DNA from: Tritrichomonas musculus | Lineage: Eukaryota; Parabasalia; Tritrichomonadida; Tritrichomonadidae | Assembly (NCBI GenBank): GCA_039105265.1 | Contig: JAPFFF010000155.1 | Coordinates: forward strand, 1-37,207 | DNA: 37,207 bases | Direction of reading: 5' to 3' | Part shown: positions 1-12,052 of the stretch, piece after piece | Position numbering within the stretch: position 1 is the stretch's first letter | Layout: every line of letters starts with the position of its first letter | Translations under genes and position numbers: made by a program | The notes under the pieces: generated by a model | The model's input: the letters and a program-made list of their open reading frames with translations, nothing else | Database searches by the model: none | Told to the model about the DNA's origin: nothing

Positions 1-131
1 GTTTGAGATTTGTGTTTTATTTAACTCTGTTCATTTGTGAGAAACGTTTGAATAAGAATAACTGAGATTAAGCTTTAATTTTTACTGATTTTACTTAATT
101 TCGAAATCGTTTATAATTATCTTACAAAAGT
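1..131. repeat. Reference monomer (U1), type R
   Basis: First complete monomer, used as the coordinate frame. Landmarks: GTTTGAGATT m1-10; the 8-bp palindrome AAACGTTT m42-49 with an AclI site; a GAATAA direct repeat at m50-55 and m56-61; HindIII AAGCTT m70-75; TTTTACT repeated at m80-86 and m89-95; the 10-bp palindrome ATTTCGAAAT m98-107 with a BstBI site; and CTTACAAAAGT closing the unit at m121-131. TGAGATT also occurs twice (m4-10, m63-69) and GTTTGA twice (m1-6, m46-51), which may hint at growth from a shorter ancestor, though these are short matches in an AT-rich unit. The start point is arbitrary for a tandem repeat and simply follows the first base of the window. Confidence 0.95.
79..114. 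other. Phased T-tracts, predicted curved DNA (shown in U1)
   Basis: Runs of T at m79-83, m89-92, m99-101 and m110-112 have centres near 81, 90.5, 100 and 111, about one helical turn apart. A/T-tracts in phase with the helix are known to bend DNA, and curvature has been reported for many satellites. The pattern is kept in every monomer; in B-type units the first tract shortens to m81-83, and in units with T113 the last tract lengthens. That curvature matters for packing here is inference. Confidence 0.6.
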
Positions 132-262
132 GTTTGAGATTTGTGTTTTATTTAACTCTGTTCACTTGTGAGAAACGTTTGAATAAGAATAATTGATATT
201 GCGATTTAATCTTTATTGATTTTACTTAATTTCGAAATCGTTTTTAATTATCTTACAAAAGT
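132..262. repeat. Reference type B monomer (U2)
   Basis: First monomer of the second major type. Against type R it has G66T, A70G, A71C and C73A, giving GATATTGCGATTT in place of GAGATTAAGCTTT. These changes destroy the HindIII site and create a CpG at m71-72. They usually travel with C80 and T85 (AATCTTTATTG), and T62. About 66 of 284 monomers carry this block, scattered through the whole array. The tight linkage of four changes inside eight bases suggests one origin followed by spread, not repeated mutation. Confidence 0.9.
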
Positions 263-2489
263 GTTTGAGATTTGTGTTTTATTTAACTCTGTTCACTTGT
301 GAGAAACGTTTGAATAAGAATAACTGAGATTAAGCTTTAATTTTTACTGATTTTACTTAATTTCGAAATCGTTTTTAATTATCTTACAAAAGTGTTTGAG
401 ATTTGTGTTTTATTTAACTCTGTTCATTTGTGAGAAATGTTAGAATAAGAATAACTGAGATTAAGCTTTAATTTTTACTGATTTTACTTAATTTCGAAAT
501 CGTTTTTAATTATCTTACAAAAGTGTTTGAGATTTGTGTTTTATTTAACTCTGTTCATTTGTGAGAAACGTTTGAATAAGAATAACTGAGATTAAGCTTT
601 AATTTTTACTGATTTTACTTAATTTCGAAATCGTTTATAATTATCTTACAAAAGTGTTTGAGATTTGTGTTTTATTTAACTCTGTTCATTTGTGAGAAAC
701 GTTTGAATAAGAATAATTGATATTGCGATTTAATCTTTATTGATTTTACTTAATTTCGAAATCGTTTTTAATTATCTTACAAAAGTGTTTGAGATTTGTG
801 TTTTATTTAACTCTGTTCACTTGTGAGAAACGTTTGAATAAGAATAATTGAGATTAAGCTTTAATTTTTACTGATTTTACTTAATTTCGAAATCGTTTTT
901 AATTATCTTACAAAAGTGTTTGAGATTTGTGTTTTATTTAACTCTGTTCACTTGTGAGAAACGTTTGAATAAGAATAATTGAGATTAAGCTTTAATTTTT
1001 ACTGATTTTACTTAATTTCGAAATCGTTTATAATTATCTTACAAAAGTGTTTGAGATTTGTGTTTTATTTAACTCTGTTCACTTGTGAGAAACGTTTGAA
1101 TAAGAATAATTGAGATTAAGCTTTAATTTTTACTGATTTTACTTAATTTCGAAATCGTTTATAATTATCTTACAAAAGTGTTTGAGATTTGTGTTTTATT
1201 TAACTCTGTTCACTTGTGAGAAACGTTTGAATAAGAATAATTGAGATTAAGCTTTAATTTTTACTGATTTTACTTAATTTCGAAATCGTTTTTAATTATC
1301 TTACAAAAGTGTTTGAGATTTGTGTTTTATTTAACTCTGTTCACTTGTGAGAAACGTTTGAATAAGAATAATTGAGATTAAGCTTTAATTTTTACTGATT
1401 TTACTTAATTTCGAAATCGTTTATAATTATCTTACAAAAGTGTTTGAGATTTGTGTTTTATTTAACTCTGTTCACTTGTGAGAAACGTTTGAATAAGAAT
1501 AATTGAGATTAAGCTTTAATTTTTACTGATTTTACTTAATTTCGAAATCGTTTATAATTATCTTACAAAAGTGTTTGAGATTTGTGTTTTATTTAACTCT
1601 GTTCACTTGTGAGAAACGTTTGAATAAGAATAATTGAGATTAAGCTTTAATTTTTACTGATTTTACTTAATTTCGAAATCGTTTTTAATTATCTTACAAA
1701 AGTGTTTGAGATTTGTGTTTTATTTAACTCTGTTCATTTGTGAGAAACGTTTGAATAAGAATAATTGAGATTAAGCTTTAATTTTTACTGATTTTACTTA
1801 ATTTCGAAATCGTTTTTAATTATCTTACAAAAGTGTTTGAGATTTGTGTTTTATTTAACTCTGTTCATTTGTGAGAAACGTTTGAATAAGAATAACTGAG
1901 ATTAAGCTTTAATTTTTACTGATTTTACTTAATTTCGAAATCGTTTTTAATTATCTTACAAAAGTGTTTGAGATTTGTGTTTTATTTAACTCTGTTCACT
2001 TGTGAGAAACGTTTGAATAAGAATAACTGAGATTAAGCTTTAATTTTTACTGATTTTACTTAATTTCGAAATCGTTTTTAATTATCTTACAAAAGTGTTT
2101 GAGATTTGTGTTTTATTTAACTCTGTTCACTTGTGAGAAACGTTTGAATAAGAATAACTGAGATTAAGCTTTAATTTTTACTGATTTTACTTAATTTCGA
2201 AATCGTTTATAATTATCTTACAAAAGTGTTTGAGATTTGTGTTTTATTTAACTCTGTTCATTTGTGAGAAACGTTTGAATAAGAATAACTGAGATTAAGC
2301 TTTAATTTTTACTGATTTTACTTAATTTCGAAATCGTTTATAATTATCTTACAAAAGTGTTTGAGATTTGTGTTTTATTTAACTCTGTTCACTTGTGAGA
2401 AACGTTTGAATAAGAATAATTGAGATTAAGCTTTAATTTTTATTGATTTTACTTAATTTCGAAATCGTTTATAATTATCTTACAAAAGT

Positions 2490-2619
2490 GTTTGAGATTT
2501 GTGTTTTATTTAACTCTGTTCACTTGTGAGAAACGTTTGAATAAGAATAATTGAGATTAAGCTTTAATTTTTACTGATTTTACTTAATTTCGAAATCGTT
2601 TTAATTATCTTACAAAAGT
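2490..2619. repeat. 130-bp monomer U20 (1-bp deletion)
   Basis: Type R monomer one base short: the T run at m110-114 reads CGTTTTAATT instead of CGTTTTTAATT. It is one of only three short monomers in the array and shifts later starts by -1. A homopolymer slip is the simplest cause; an assembly or read error in the T run cannot be excluded. Confidence 0.85.
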
Positions 2620-5600
2620 GTTTGAGATTTGTGTTTTATTTAACTCTGTTCACTTGTGAGAAACGTTTGAATAAGAATAACTGAGATTAAGCTTTAATTT
2701 TTACTGATTTTACTTAATTTCGAAATCGTTTATAATTATCTTACAAAAGTGTTTGAGATTTGTGTTTTATTTAACTCTGTTCATTTGTGAGAAACGTTTG
2801 AATAAGAATAACTGAGATTAAGCTTTAATTTTTACTGATTTTACTTAATTTCGAAATCGTTTATAATTATCTTACAAAAGTGTTTGAGATTTGTGTTTTA
2901 TTTAACTCTGTTCACTTGTGAGAAACGTTTGAATAAGAATAATTGATATTGCGATTTAATTTTTACTGATTTTACTTAATTTCGAAATCGTTTTTAATTA
3001 TCTTACAAAAGTGTTTGAGATTTGTGTTTTATTTAACTCTGTTCACTTGTGAGAAACGTTTGAATAGGAATAATTGAGATTAAGCTTTAATTTTTACTGA
3101 TTTTACTTAATTTCGAAATCGTTTATAATTATCTTACAAAAGTGTTTGAGATTTGTGTTTTATTTAACTCTGTTCACTTGTGAGAAACGTTTGAATAAGA
3201 ATAATTGAGATTAAGCTTTAATTTTTACTGATTTTACTTAATTTCGAAATCGTTTTTAATTATCTTACAAAAGTGTTTGAGATTTGTGTTTTATTTAACT
3301 CTGTTCACTTGTGAGAAACGTTTGAATAAGAATAATTGAGATTAAGCTTTAATTTTTACTGATTTTACTTAATTTCGAAATCGTTTTTAATTATCTTACA
3401 AAAGTGTTTGAGATTTGTGTTTTATTTAACTCTGTTCACTTGTGAGAAACGTTTGAATAAGAATAATTGAGATTAAGCTTTAATTTTTACTGATTTTACT
3501 TAATTTCGAAATCGTTTTTAATTATCTTACAAAAGTGTTTGAGATTTGTGTTTTATTTAACTCTGTTCACTTGTGAGAAACGTTTGAATAAGAATAATTG
3601 AGATTAAGCTTTAATTTTTACTGATTTTACTTAATTTCGAAATCGTTTTTAATTATCTTACAAAAGTGTTTGAGATTTGTGTTTTATTTAACTCTGTTCA
3701 CTTGTGAGAAACGTTTGAATAAGAATAATTGATATTGCGATTTAATTTTTACTGATTTTACTTAATTTCGAAATCGTTTTTAATTATCTTACAAAAGTGT
3801 TTGAGATTTGTGTTTTATTTAACTCTGTTCACTTGTGAGAAACGTTTGAATAAGAATAACTGAGATTAAGCTTTAATTTTTACTGATTTTACTTAATTTC
3901 GAAATCGTTTTTAATTATCTTACAAAAGTGTTTGAGATTTGTGTTTTATTTAACTCTGTTCATTTGTGAGAAACGTTAGAATAAGAATAACTGAGATTAA
4001 GCTTTAATTTTTATTGATTTTACTTAATTTCGAAATCGTTTATAATTATCTTACAAAAGTGTTTGAGATTTGTGTTTTATTTAACTCTGTTCATTTGTGA
4101 GAAACGTTTGAATAAGAATAACTGAGATTAAGCTTTAATTTTTACTGATTTTACTTAATTTCGAAATCGTTTATAATTATCTTACAAAAGTGTTTGAGAT
4201 TTGTGTTTTATTTAACTCTGTTCACTTGTGAGAAACGTTTGAATAAGAATAATTGAGATTAAGCTTTAATTTTTACTGATTTTACTTAATTTCGAAATCG
4301 TTTTTAATTATCTTACAAAAGTGTTTGAGATTTGTGTTTTATTTAACTCTGTTCACTTGTGAGAAACGTTTGAATAAGAATAATTGAGATTAAGCTTTAA
4401 TTTTTACTGATTTTACTTAATTTCGAAATCGTTTTTAATTATCTTACAAAAGTGTTTGAGATTTGTGTTTTATTTAACTCTGTTCATTTGTGAGAAACGT
4501 TTGAATAAGAATAATTGAGATTAAGCTTTAATTTTTACTGATTTTACTTAATTTCGAAATCGTTTTTAATTATCTTACAAAAGTGTTTGAGATTTGTGTT
4601 TTATTTAACTCTGTTCACTTGTGAGAAACGTTTGAATAAGAATAATTGAGATTAAGCTTTAATTTTTATTGATTTTACTTAATTTCGAAATCGTTTTTAA
4701 TTATCTTACAAAAGTGTTTGAGATTTGTGTTTTATTTAACTCTGTTCATTTGTGAGAAACGTTTGAATAAGAATAATTGAGATTAAGCTTTAATTTTTAC
4801 TGATTTTACTTAATTTCGAAATCGTTTATAATTATCTTACAAAAGTGTTTGAGATTTGTGTTTTATTTAACTCTGTTCACTTGTGAGAAACGTTTGAATA
4901 AGAATAATTGAGATTAAGCTTTAATTTTTACTGATTTTACTTAATTTCGAAATCGTTTTTAATTATCTTACAAAAGTGTTTGAGATTTGTGTTTTATTTA
5001 ACTCTGTTCACTTGTGAGAAACGTTTGAATAAGAATAATTGATATTGCGATTTAATTTTTATTGATTTTACTTAATTTCGAAATCGTTTTTAATTATCTT
5101 ACAAAAGTGTTTGAGATTTGTGTTTTATTTAACTCTGTTCATTTGTGAGAAACGTTTGAATAAGAATAACTGAGATTAAGCTTTAATTTTTACTGATTTT
5201 ACTTAATTTCGAAATCGTTTTTAATTATCTTACAAAAGTGTTTGAGATTTGTGTTTTATTTAACTCTGTTCACTTGTGAGAAACGTTTGAATAAGAATAA
5301 TTGAGATTAAGCTTTAATTTTTACTGATTTTACTTAATTTCGAAATCGTTTTTAATTATCTTACAAAAGTGTTTGAGATTTGTGTTTTATTTAACTCTGT
5401 TCACTTGTGAGAAACGTTTGAATAAGAATAATTGAGATTAAGCTTTAATTTTTACTGATTTTACTTAATTTCGAAATCGTTTATAATTATCTTACAAAAG
5501 TGTTTGAGATTTGTGTTTTATTTAACTCTGTTCACTTGTGAGAAACGTTTGAATAAGAATAACTGAGATTAAGCTTTAATTTTTACTGATTTTACTTAAT

Positions 5601-6680
5601 TTCGAAATCGTTTTTAATTATCTTACAAAAGTGTTTGAGATTTGTGTTTTATTTAACTCTGTTCACTTGTGAGAAACGTTTGAATAAGAATAATTGATAT
5701 TGCGATTTAATTTTTATTGATTTTACTTAATTTCGAAATCGTTTATAATTATCTTACAAAAGTGTTTGAGATTTGTGTTTTATTTAACTCTGTTCATTTG
5801 TGAGAAACGTTTGAATAAGAATAACTGAGATTAAGCTTTAATTTTTACTGATTTTACTTAATTTCGAAATCGTTTTTAATTATCTTACAAAAGTGTTTGA
5901 GATTTGTGTTTTATTTAACTCTGTTCACTTGTGAGAAACGTTTGAATAAGAATAACTGAGATTAAGCTTTAATTTTTACTGATTTTACTTAATTTCGAAA
6001 TCGTTTTTAATTATCTTACAAAAGTGTTTGAGATTTGTGTTTTATTTAACTCTGTTCACTTGTGAGAAACGTTTGAATAAGAATAACTGAGATTAAGCTT
6101 TAATTTTTACTGATTTTACTTAATTTCGAAATCGTTTATAATTATCTTACAAAAGTGTTTGAGATTTGTGTTTTATTTAACTCTGTTCATTTGTGAGAAA
6201 CGTTTGAATAAGAATAATTGAGATTAAGCTTTAATTTTTACTGATTTTACTTAATTTCGAAATCGTTTATAATTATCTTACAAAAGTGTTTGAGATTTGT
6301 GTTTTATTTAACTCTGTTCATTTGTGAGAAACGTTTGAATAAGAATAACTGAGATTAAGCTTTAATTTTTACTGATTTTACTTAATTTCGAAATCGTTTT
6401 TAATTATCTTACAAAAGTGTTTGAGATTTGTGTTTTATTTAACTCTGTTCATTTGTGAGAAACGTTTGAATAAGAATAATTGAGATTAAGCTTTAATTTT
6501 TACTGATTTTACTTAATTTCGAAATCGTTTTTAATTATCTTACAAAAGTGTTTGAGATTTGTGTTTTATTTAACTCTGTTCATTTGTGAGAAACGTTTGA
6601 ATAAGAATAACTGAGATTAAGCTTTAATTTTTATTGATTTTACTTAATTTCGAAATCGTTTTTAATTATCTTACAAAAGT

Positions 6681-6810
6681 GTTTGAGATTTGTGTTTTAT
6701 TTAACTCTGTTCACTTGTGAGAAACGTTTGAATAAGAATAACTGAGATTAAGCTTTAATCTTTACTGATTTTACTTAATTTCGAAATCGTTTTAATTATC
6801 TTACAAAAGT
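6681..6810. repeat. 130-bp monomer U52 (1-bp deletion), R with C80
   Basis: Second monomer with the shortened T run at m110-114. It also carries C80 (AATCTTTACTG), normally a mark of B units, inside an R-type backbone with C85, so it looks like a product of exchange between types. Confidence 0.8.
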
Positions 6811-8644
6811 GTTTGAGATTTGTGTTTTATTTAACTCTGTTCACTTGTGAGAAACGTTTGAATAGGAATAATTGAGATTAAGCTTTAATTTTTACTGATT
6901 TTACTTAATTTCGAAATCGTTTATAATTATCTTACAAAAGTGTTTGAGATTTGTGTTTTATTTAACTCTGTTCATTTGTGAGAAACGTTTGAATAAGAAT
7001 AACTGAGATTAAGCTTTAATTTTTACTGATTTTACTTAATTTCGAAATCGTTTTTAATTATCTTACAAAAGTGTTTGAGATTTGTGTTTTATTTAACTCT
7101 GTTCATTTGTGAGAAACGTTTGAATAAGAATAACTGAGATTAAGCTTTAATTTTTACTGATTTTACTTAATTTCGAAATCGTTTATAATTATCTTACAAA
7201 AGTGTTTGAGATTTGTGTTTTATTTAACTCTGTTCACTTGTGAGAAACGTTTGAATAAGAATAATTGATATTGCGATTTAATTTTTATTGATTTTACTTA
7301 ATTTCGAAATCGTTTTTAATTATCTTACAAAAGTGTTTGAGATTTGTGTTTTATTTAACTCTGTTCACTTGTGAGAAACGTTTGAATAAGAATAACTGAG
7401 ATTAAGCTTTAATTTTTACTGATTTTACTTAATTTCGAAATCGTTTTTAATTATCTTACAAAAGTGTTTGAGATTTGTGTTTTATTTAACTCTGTTCATT
7501 TGTGAGAAACGTTAGAATAAGAATAACTGAGATTAAGCTTTAATTTTTATTGATTTTACTTAATTTCGAAATCGTTTTTAATTATCTTACAAAAGTGTTT
7601 GAGATTTGTGTTTTATTTAACTCTGTTCACTTGTGAGAAACGTTTGAATAAGAATAACTGAGATTAAGCTTTAATTTTTACTGATTTTACTTAATTTCGA
7701 AATCGTTTATAATTATCTTACAAAAGTGTTTGAGATTTGTGTTTTATTTAACTCTGTTCACTTGTGAGAAACGTTTGAATAAGAATAATTGATATTGCGA
7801 TTTAATTTTTATTGATTTTACTTAATTTCGAAATCGTTTTTAATTATCTTACAAAAGTGTTTGAGATTTGTGTTTTATTTAACTCTGTTCACTTGTGAGA
7901 AACGTTTGAATAAGAATAATTGAGATTAAGCTTTAATTTTTACTGATTTTACTTAATTTCGAAATCGTTTATAATTATCTTACAAAAGTGTTTGAGATTT
8001 GTGTTTTATTTAACTCTGTTCACTTGTGAGAAACGTTTGAATAAGAATAATTGAGATTAAGCTTTAATTTTTACTGATTTTACTTAATTTCGAAATCGTT
8101 TATAATTATCTTACAAAAGTGTTTGAGATTTGTGTTTTATTTAACTCTGTTCATTTGTGAGAAACGTTTGAATAAGAATAATTGAGATTAAGCTTTAATT
8201 TTTACTGATTTTACTTAATTTCGAAATCGTTTATAATTATCTTACAAAAGTGTTTGAGATTTGTGTTTTATTTAACTCTGTTCATTTGTGAGAAACGTTT
8301 GAATAAGAATAACTGAGATTAAGCTTTAATTTTTATTGATTTTACTTAATTTCGAAATCGTTTTTAATTATCTTACAAAAGTGTTTGAGATTTGTGTTTT
8401 ATTTAACTCTGTTCATTTGTGAGAAACGTTTGAATAAGAATAACTGAGATTAAGCTTTAATTTTTATTGATTTTACTTAATTTCGAAATCGTTTTTAATT
8501 ATCTTACAAAAGTGTTTGAGATTTGTGTTTTATTTAACTCTGTTCATTTGTGAGAAACGTTTGAATAAGAATAACTGAGATTAAGCTTTAATTTTTACTG
8601 ATTTTACTTAATTTCGAAATCGTTTATAATTATCTTACAAAAGT

Positions 8645-9038
8645 GTTTGAGATTTGTGTTTTATTTAACTCTGTTCACTTGTGAGAAACGTTTGAATAAG
8701 AATAACTGAGATTAAGCTTTAATTTTTATTGATTTTACTTAATTTCGAAATCGTTTTTCAATTATCTTACAAAAGTGTTTGAGATTTATGTTTTATTTAA
8801 CTCTGTTCACTTGTGAGAAACGTTTGAATAAGAATAATTGATATTGCGATTTAATCTTTATTGATTTTACTTAATTTCGAAATCGTTTTTAATTATCTTA
8901 CAAAAGTGTTTGAGATTTATGTTTTATTTAACTCTGTTCATTTGTGAGAAATGTTAGAATAAGAATAACTGAGATTAAGCTTTAATTTTTACTGATTTTA
9001 CTTAATTTCGAAATCGTTTTTAATTATCTTACAAAAGT
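8645..9038. repeat. Composite trimer copy 1 (U67-U69)
   Basis: Three-monomer higher-order unit: an R unit ending CGTTTTTCAATT (132 bp), then a B unit with G12A (TTTATGTTTT), then an M unit (AAATGTTAGA). In this copy the M unit also has G12A. The same order recurs at seven other places in the window. Confidence 0.75.
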
Positions 9039-9300
9039 GTTTGAGATTTGTGTTTTATTTAACTCTGTTCACTTGTGAGAAACGTTTGAATAGGAATAAT
9101 TGAGATTAAGCTTTAATTTTTACTGATTTTACTTAATTTCGAAATCGTTTATAATTATCTTACAAAAGTGTTTGAGATTTGTGTTTTATTTAACTCTGTT
9201 CATTTGTGAGAAACGTTTGAATAAGAATAACTGAGATTAAGCTTTAATTTTTACTGATTTTACTTAATTTCGAAATCGTTTATAATTATCTTACAAAAGT

Positions 9301-9694
9301 GTTTGAGATGTGTATTTTATTTAACTCTGTTCACTTGTGAGAAACGTTTGAATAAGAATAACTGAGATTAAGCTTTAATTTTTACTGATTTTACTTAATT
9401 TCGAAATCGTTTTTCAATTATCTTACAAAAGTGTTTGAGATTTATGTTTTATTTAACTCTGTTCACTTGTGAGAAACGTTTGAATAAGAATAATTGATAT
9501 TGCGATTTAATCTTTATTGATTTTACTTAATTTCGAAATCGTTTATAATTATCTTACAAAAGTGTTTGAGATTTGTGTTTTATTTAACTCTGTTCATTTG
9601 TGAGAAATGTTAGAATAAGAATAACTGAGATTAAGCTTTAATTTTTACTGATTTTACTTAATTTCGAAATCGTTTTTAATTATCTTACAAAAGT
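9301..9694. repeat. Composite trimer copy 2 (U72-U74)
   Basis: R unit ending CGTTTTTCAATT (132 bp), then a G12A B unit, then an M unit. The first monomer additionally carries T10G+G14A (GATGTGTATTTT), as does the first unit of copy 5 at 31834, which supports common descent over some 22.5 kb. Confidence 0.75.
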
Positions 9695-11528
9695 GTTTGA
9701 GATTTGTGTTTTATTTAACTCTGTTCACTTGTGAGAAACGTTTGAATAAGAATAACTGAGATTAAGCTTTAATTTTTACTGATTTTACTTAATTTCGAAA
9801 TCGTTTTTAATTATCTTACAAAAGTGTTTGAGATGTGTATTTTATTTAACTCTGTTCACTTGTGAGAAACGTTTGAATAAGAATAACTGAGATTAAGCTT
9901 TAATTTTTACTGATTTTAATTAATTTCGAAATCGTTTTCAATTATCTTACAAAAGTGTTTGAGATTTGTGTTTTATTTAACTCTGTTCATTTGTGAGAAA
10001 TGTTAGATTAAGAATAATTGAGATTAAGCTTTAATTTTTACTGATTTTACTTAATTTCGAAATCGTTTATAATTATCTTACAAAAGTGTTTGAGATTTGT
10101 GTTTTATTTAACTCTGTTCATTTGTGAGAAACGTTTGAATAAGAATAACTGAGATTAAGCTTTAATTTTTACTGATTTTACTTAATTTCGAAATCGTTTT
10201 TAATTATCTTACAAAAGTGTTTGAGATTTGTGTTTTATTTAACTCTGTTCATTTGTGAGAAACGTTTGAATAAGAATAATTGAGATTAAGCTTTAATTTT
10301 TACTGATTTTACTTAATTTCGAAATCGTTTATAATTATCTTACAAAAGTGTTTGAGATTTGTGTTTTATTTAACTCTGTTCATTTGTGAGAAACGTTTGA
10401 ATAAGAATAACTGAGATTAAGCTTTAATTTTTATTGATTTTACTTAATTTCGAAATCTTTTTCAATTATCTTATAAAAGTGTTTGAGATTTGTGTTTTAT
10501 TTAACTCTGTTCACTTGTGAGAAATGTTAGATTAAGAATAACTGAGATTAAGCTTTAATCTTTACTAATTTTACTTAATTTCGAAATCGTTTTCAATTAT
10601 CTTACAAAAGTGTTTGAGATTTGTGTTATATTTAACTCTGTTCATTTGTGAGAAACGTTTGAATAAGAATAACTGAGATTAAGCTTTAATTTTTACTGAT
10701 TTTAATTAATTTCGAAATCTTTTTCAATTATCTTATAAAAGTGTTTGAGATTTATGTTTTATTTAACTCTGTTCATTTGTGAGAAACGTTTGAATAAGAA
10801 TAACTGAGATTAAGCTTTAATTTTTACTGATTTTAATTAATTTCGAAATCGTTTATAATTATCTTACAAAAGTGTTTGAGATTTATGTTTTATTTAACTC
10901 TGTTCACTTGTGAGAAACGTTTGAATAAGAATAATTGATATTGCGATTTAATCTTTATTGATTTTACTTAATTTCGAAATCGTTTTTAATTATCTTACAA
11001 AAGTGTTTGAGATTTGTGTTTTATTTAACTCTGTTCACTTGTGAGAAACGTTTGAATAAGAATAACTGAGATTAAGCTTTAATTTTTACTGATTTTACTT
11101 AATTTCGAAATCGTTTTTAATTATCTTACAAAAGTGTTTGAGATTTGTGTTTTATTTAACTCTGTTCATTTGTGAGAAATGTTAGAATAAGAATAACTGA
11201 GATTAAGCTTTAATTTTTATTGATTTTACTTAATTTCGAAATCGTTTTCAATTATCTTACAAAAGTGTTTGAGATTTGTGTTTTATTTAACTCTGTTCAT
11301 TTGTGAGAAACGTTTGAATAAGAATAACTGAGATTAAGCTTTAATTTTTACTGATTTTACTTAATTTCGAAATCGTTTTTAATTATCTTACAAAAGTGTT
11401 TGAGATTTGTGTTTTATTTAACTCTGTTCATTTGTGAGAAACGTTTGAATAAGAATAACTGAGATTAAGCTTTAATTTTTACTGATTTTAATTAATTTCG
11501 AAATCGTTTATAATTATCTTACAAAAGT

Positions 11529-11659
11529 GTTTGAGATTTGTGTTTTATTTAACTCTGTTCACTTGTGAGAAACGTTTGAATAGGAATAATTGAGATTAAG
11601 CTTTAATCTTTATTGATTTTACTTAATTTCGAAATCGTTTTTAATTATCTTACAAAAGT
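11529..11659. repeat. R/B hybrid monomer U89
   Basis: G55 monomer with the R block (HindIII present) at m66-75 but the B-type right side, C80 and T85 (AATCTTTATTG). This fits exchange between R and B between m73 and m80. It adjoins two other G55 units, U90 (R) and U91 (B). Confidence 0.7.
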
Positions 11660-12052
11660 GTTTGAGATTTGTGTTTTATTTAACTCTGTTCACTTGTGAG
11701 AAACGTTTGAATAGGAATAATTGAGATTAAGCTTTAATTTTTACTGATTTTACTTAATTTCGAAATCGTTTATAATTATCTTACAAAAGTGTTTGAGATT
11801 TGTGTTTTATTTAACTCTGTTCACTTGTGAGAAACGTTTGAATAGGAATAATTGATATTGCGATTTAATCTTTATTGATTTTACTTAATTTCGAAATCGT
11901 TTTTAATTATCTTACAAAAGTGTTTGAGATTTGTGTTTTATTTAACTCTGTTCACTTGTGAGAAACGTTTGAATAAGAATAATTGATATTGCGATTTAAT
12001 CTTTATTGATTTTACTTAATTTCGAAATCGTTTTTAATTATCTTACAAAAGT

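Larger units (their letters stand above)
1..8644. repeat. Left domain (U1-U66), mainly R type with A55
   Basis: Most monomers here are type R with A at m55 and differ only at m34, m62, m85 and m113. Long near-uniform runs occur, for example U7-U13 (787-1703), all C34-A55-T62. B units are sparse (U2, 6, 23, 29, 39, 44, 56, 60). G55 appears only in U24 and U53. No G12A, T10G+G14A or TTTTTC-ended unit was seen. The T49A variant without C45T (AAACGTTAGA) is found at U31 and U58. The region holds only satellite. Confidence 0.8.
8645..11266. repeat. Diverged domain (U67-U86)
   Basis: This stretch concentrates rare variants. T10G+G14A occurs in U72 and U76; C94A in U76, U82 and U83; C125T (CTTATAAAAG) in U80 and U82; TTTTTC or TTTTC endings in U67, U72, U76, U80, U81 and U82; AAATGTTAGATTAAG in U77 and U81. 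Two of the four 132-bp monomers are here (U67, U72). The densest part is U76-U83 (9826-10873). It is still the same satellite, in phase and in the same orientation. Confidence 0.8.

Noticed and set aside
98-114. CENP-B box near TTCGAAATCGTTT
   Set aside because: The core nTTCGnnnnAnnCGGGn needs A four bases after TTCG and a CGGG; here the base is C and no CGGG exists on either strand of the monomer.
111-116. TATAAT as a bacterial -10 promoter box in A113 units
   Set aside because: It sits in a 76% AT repeat, lacks a credible -35 box at the right spacing, has no gene downstream, and the window looks eukaryotic.
2490-2619. One-base indels as proof of biological slippage
   Set aside because: Most lie in T runs where long-read consensus errors also occur, so they are reported as observed without claiming a cause.
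8645-11266. A second, unrelated satellite family
   Set aside because: The units are diverged but alignable base for base with the main monomer, in phase and in the same orientation.
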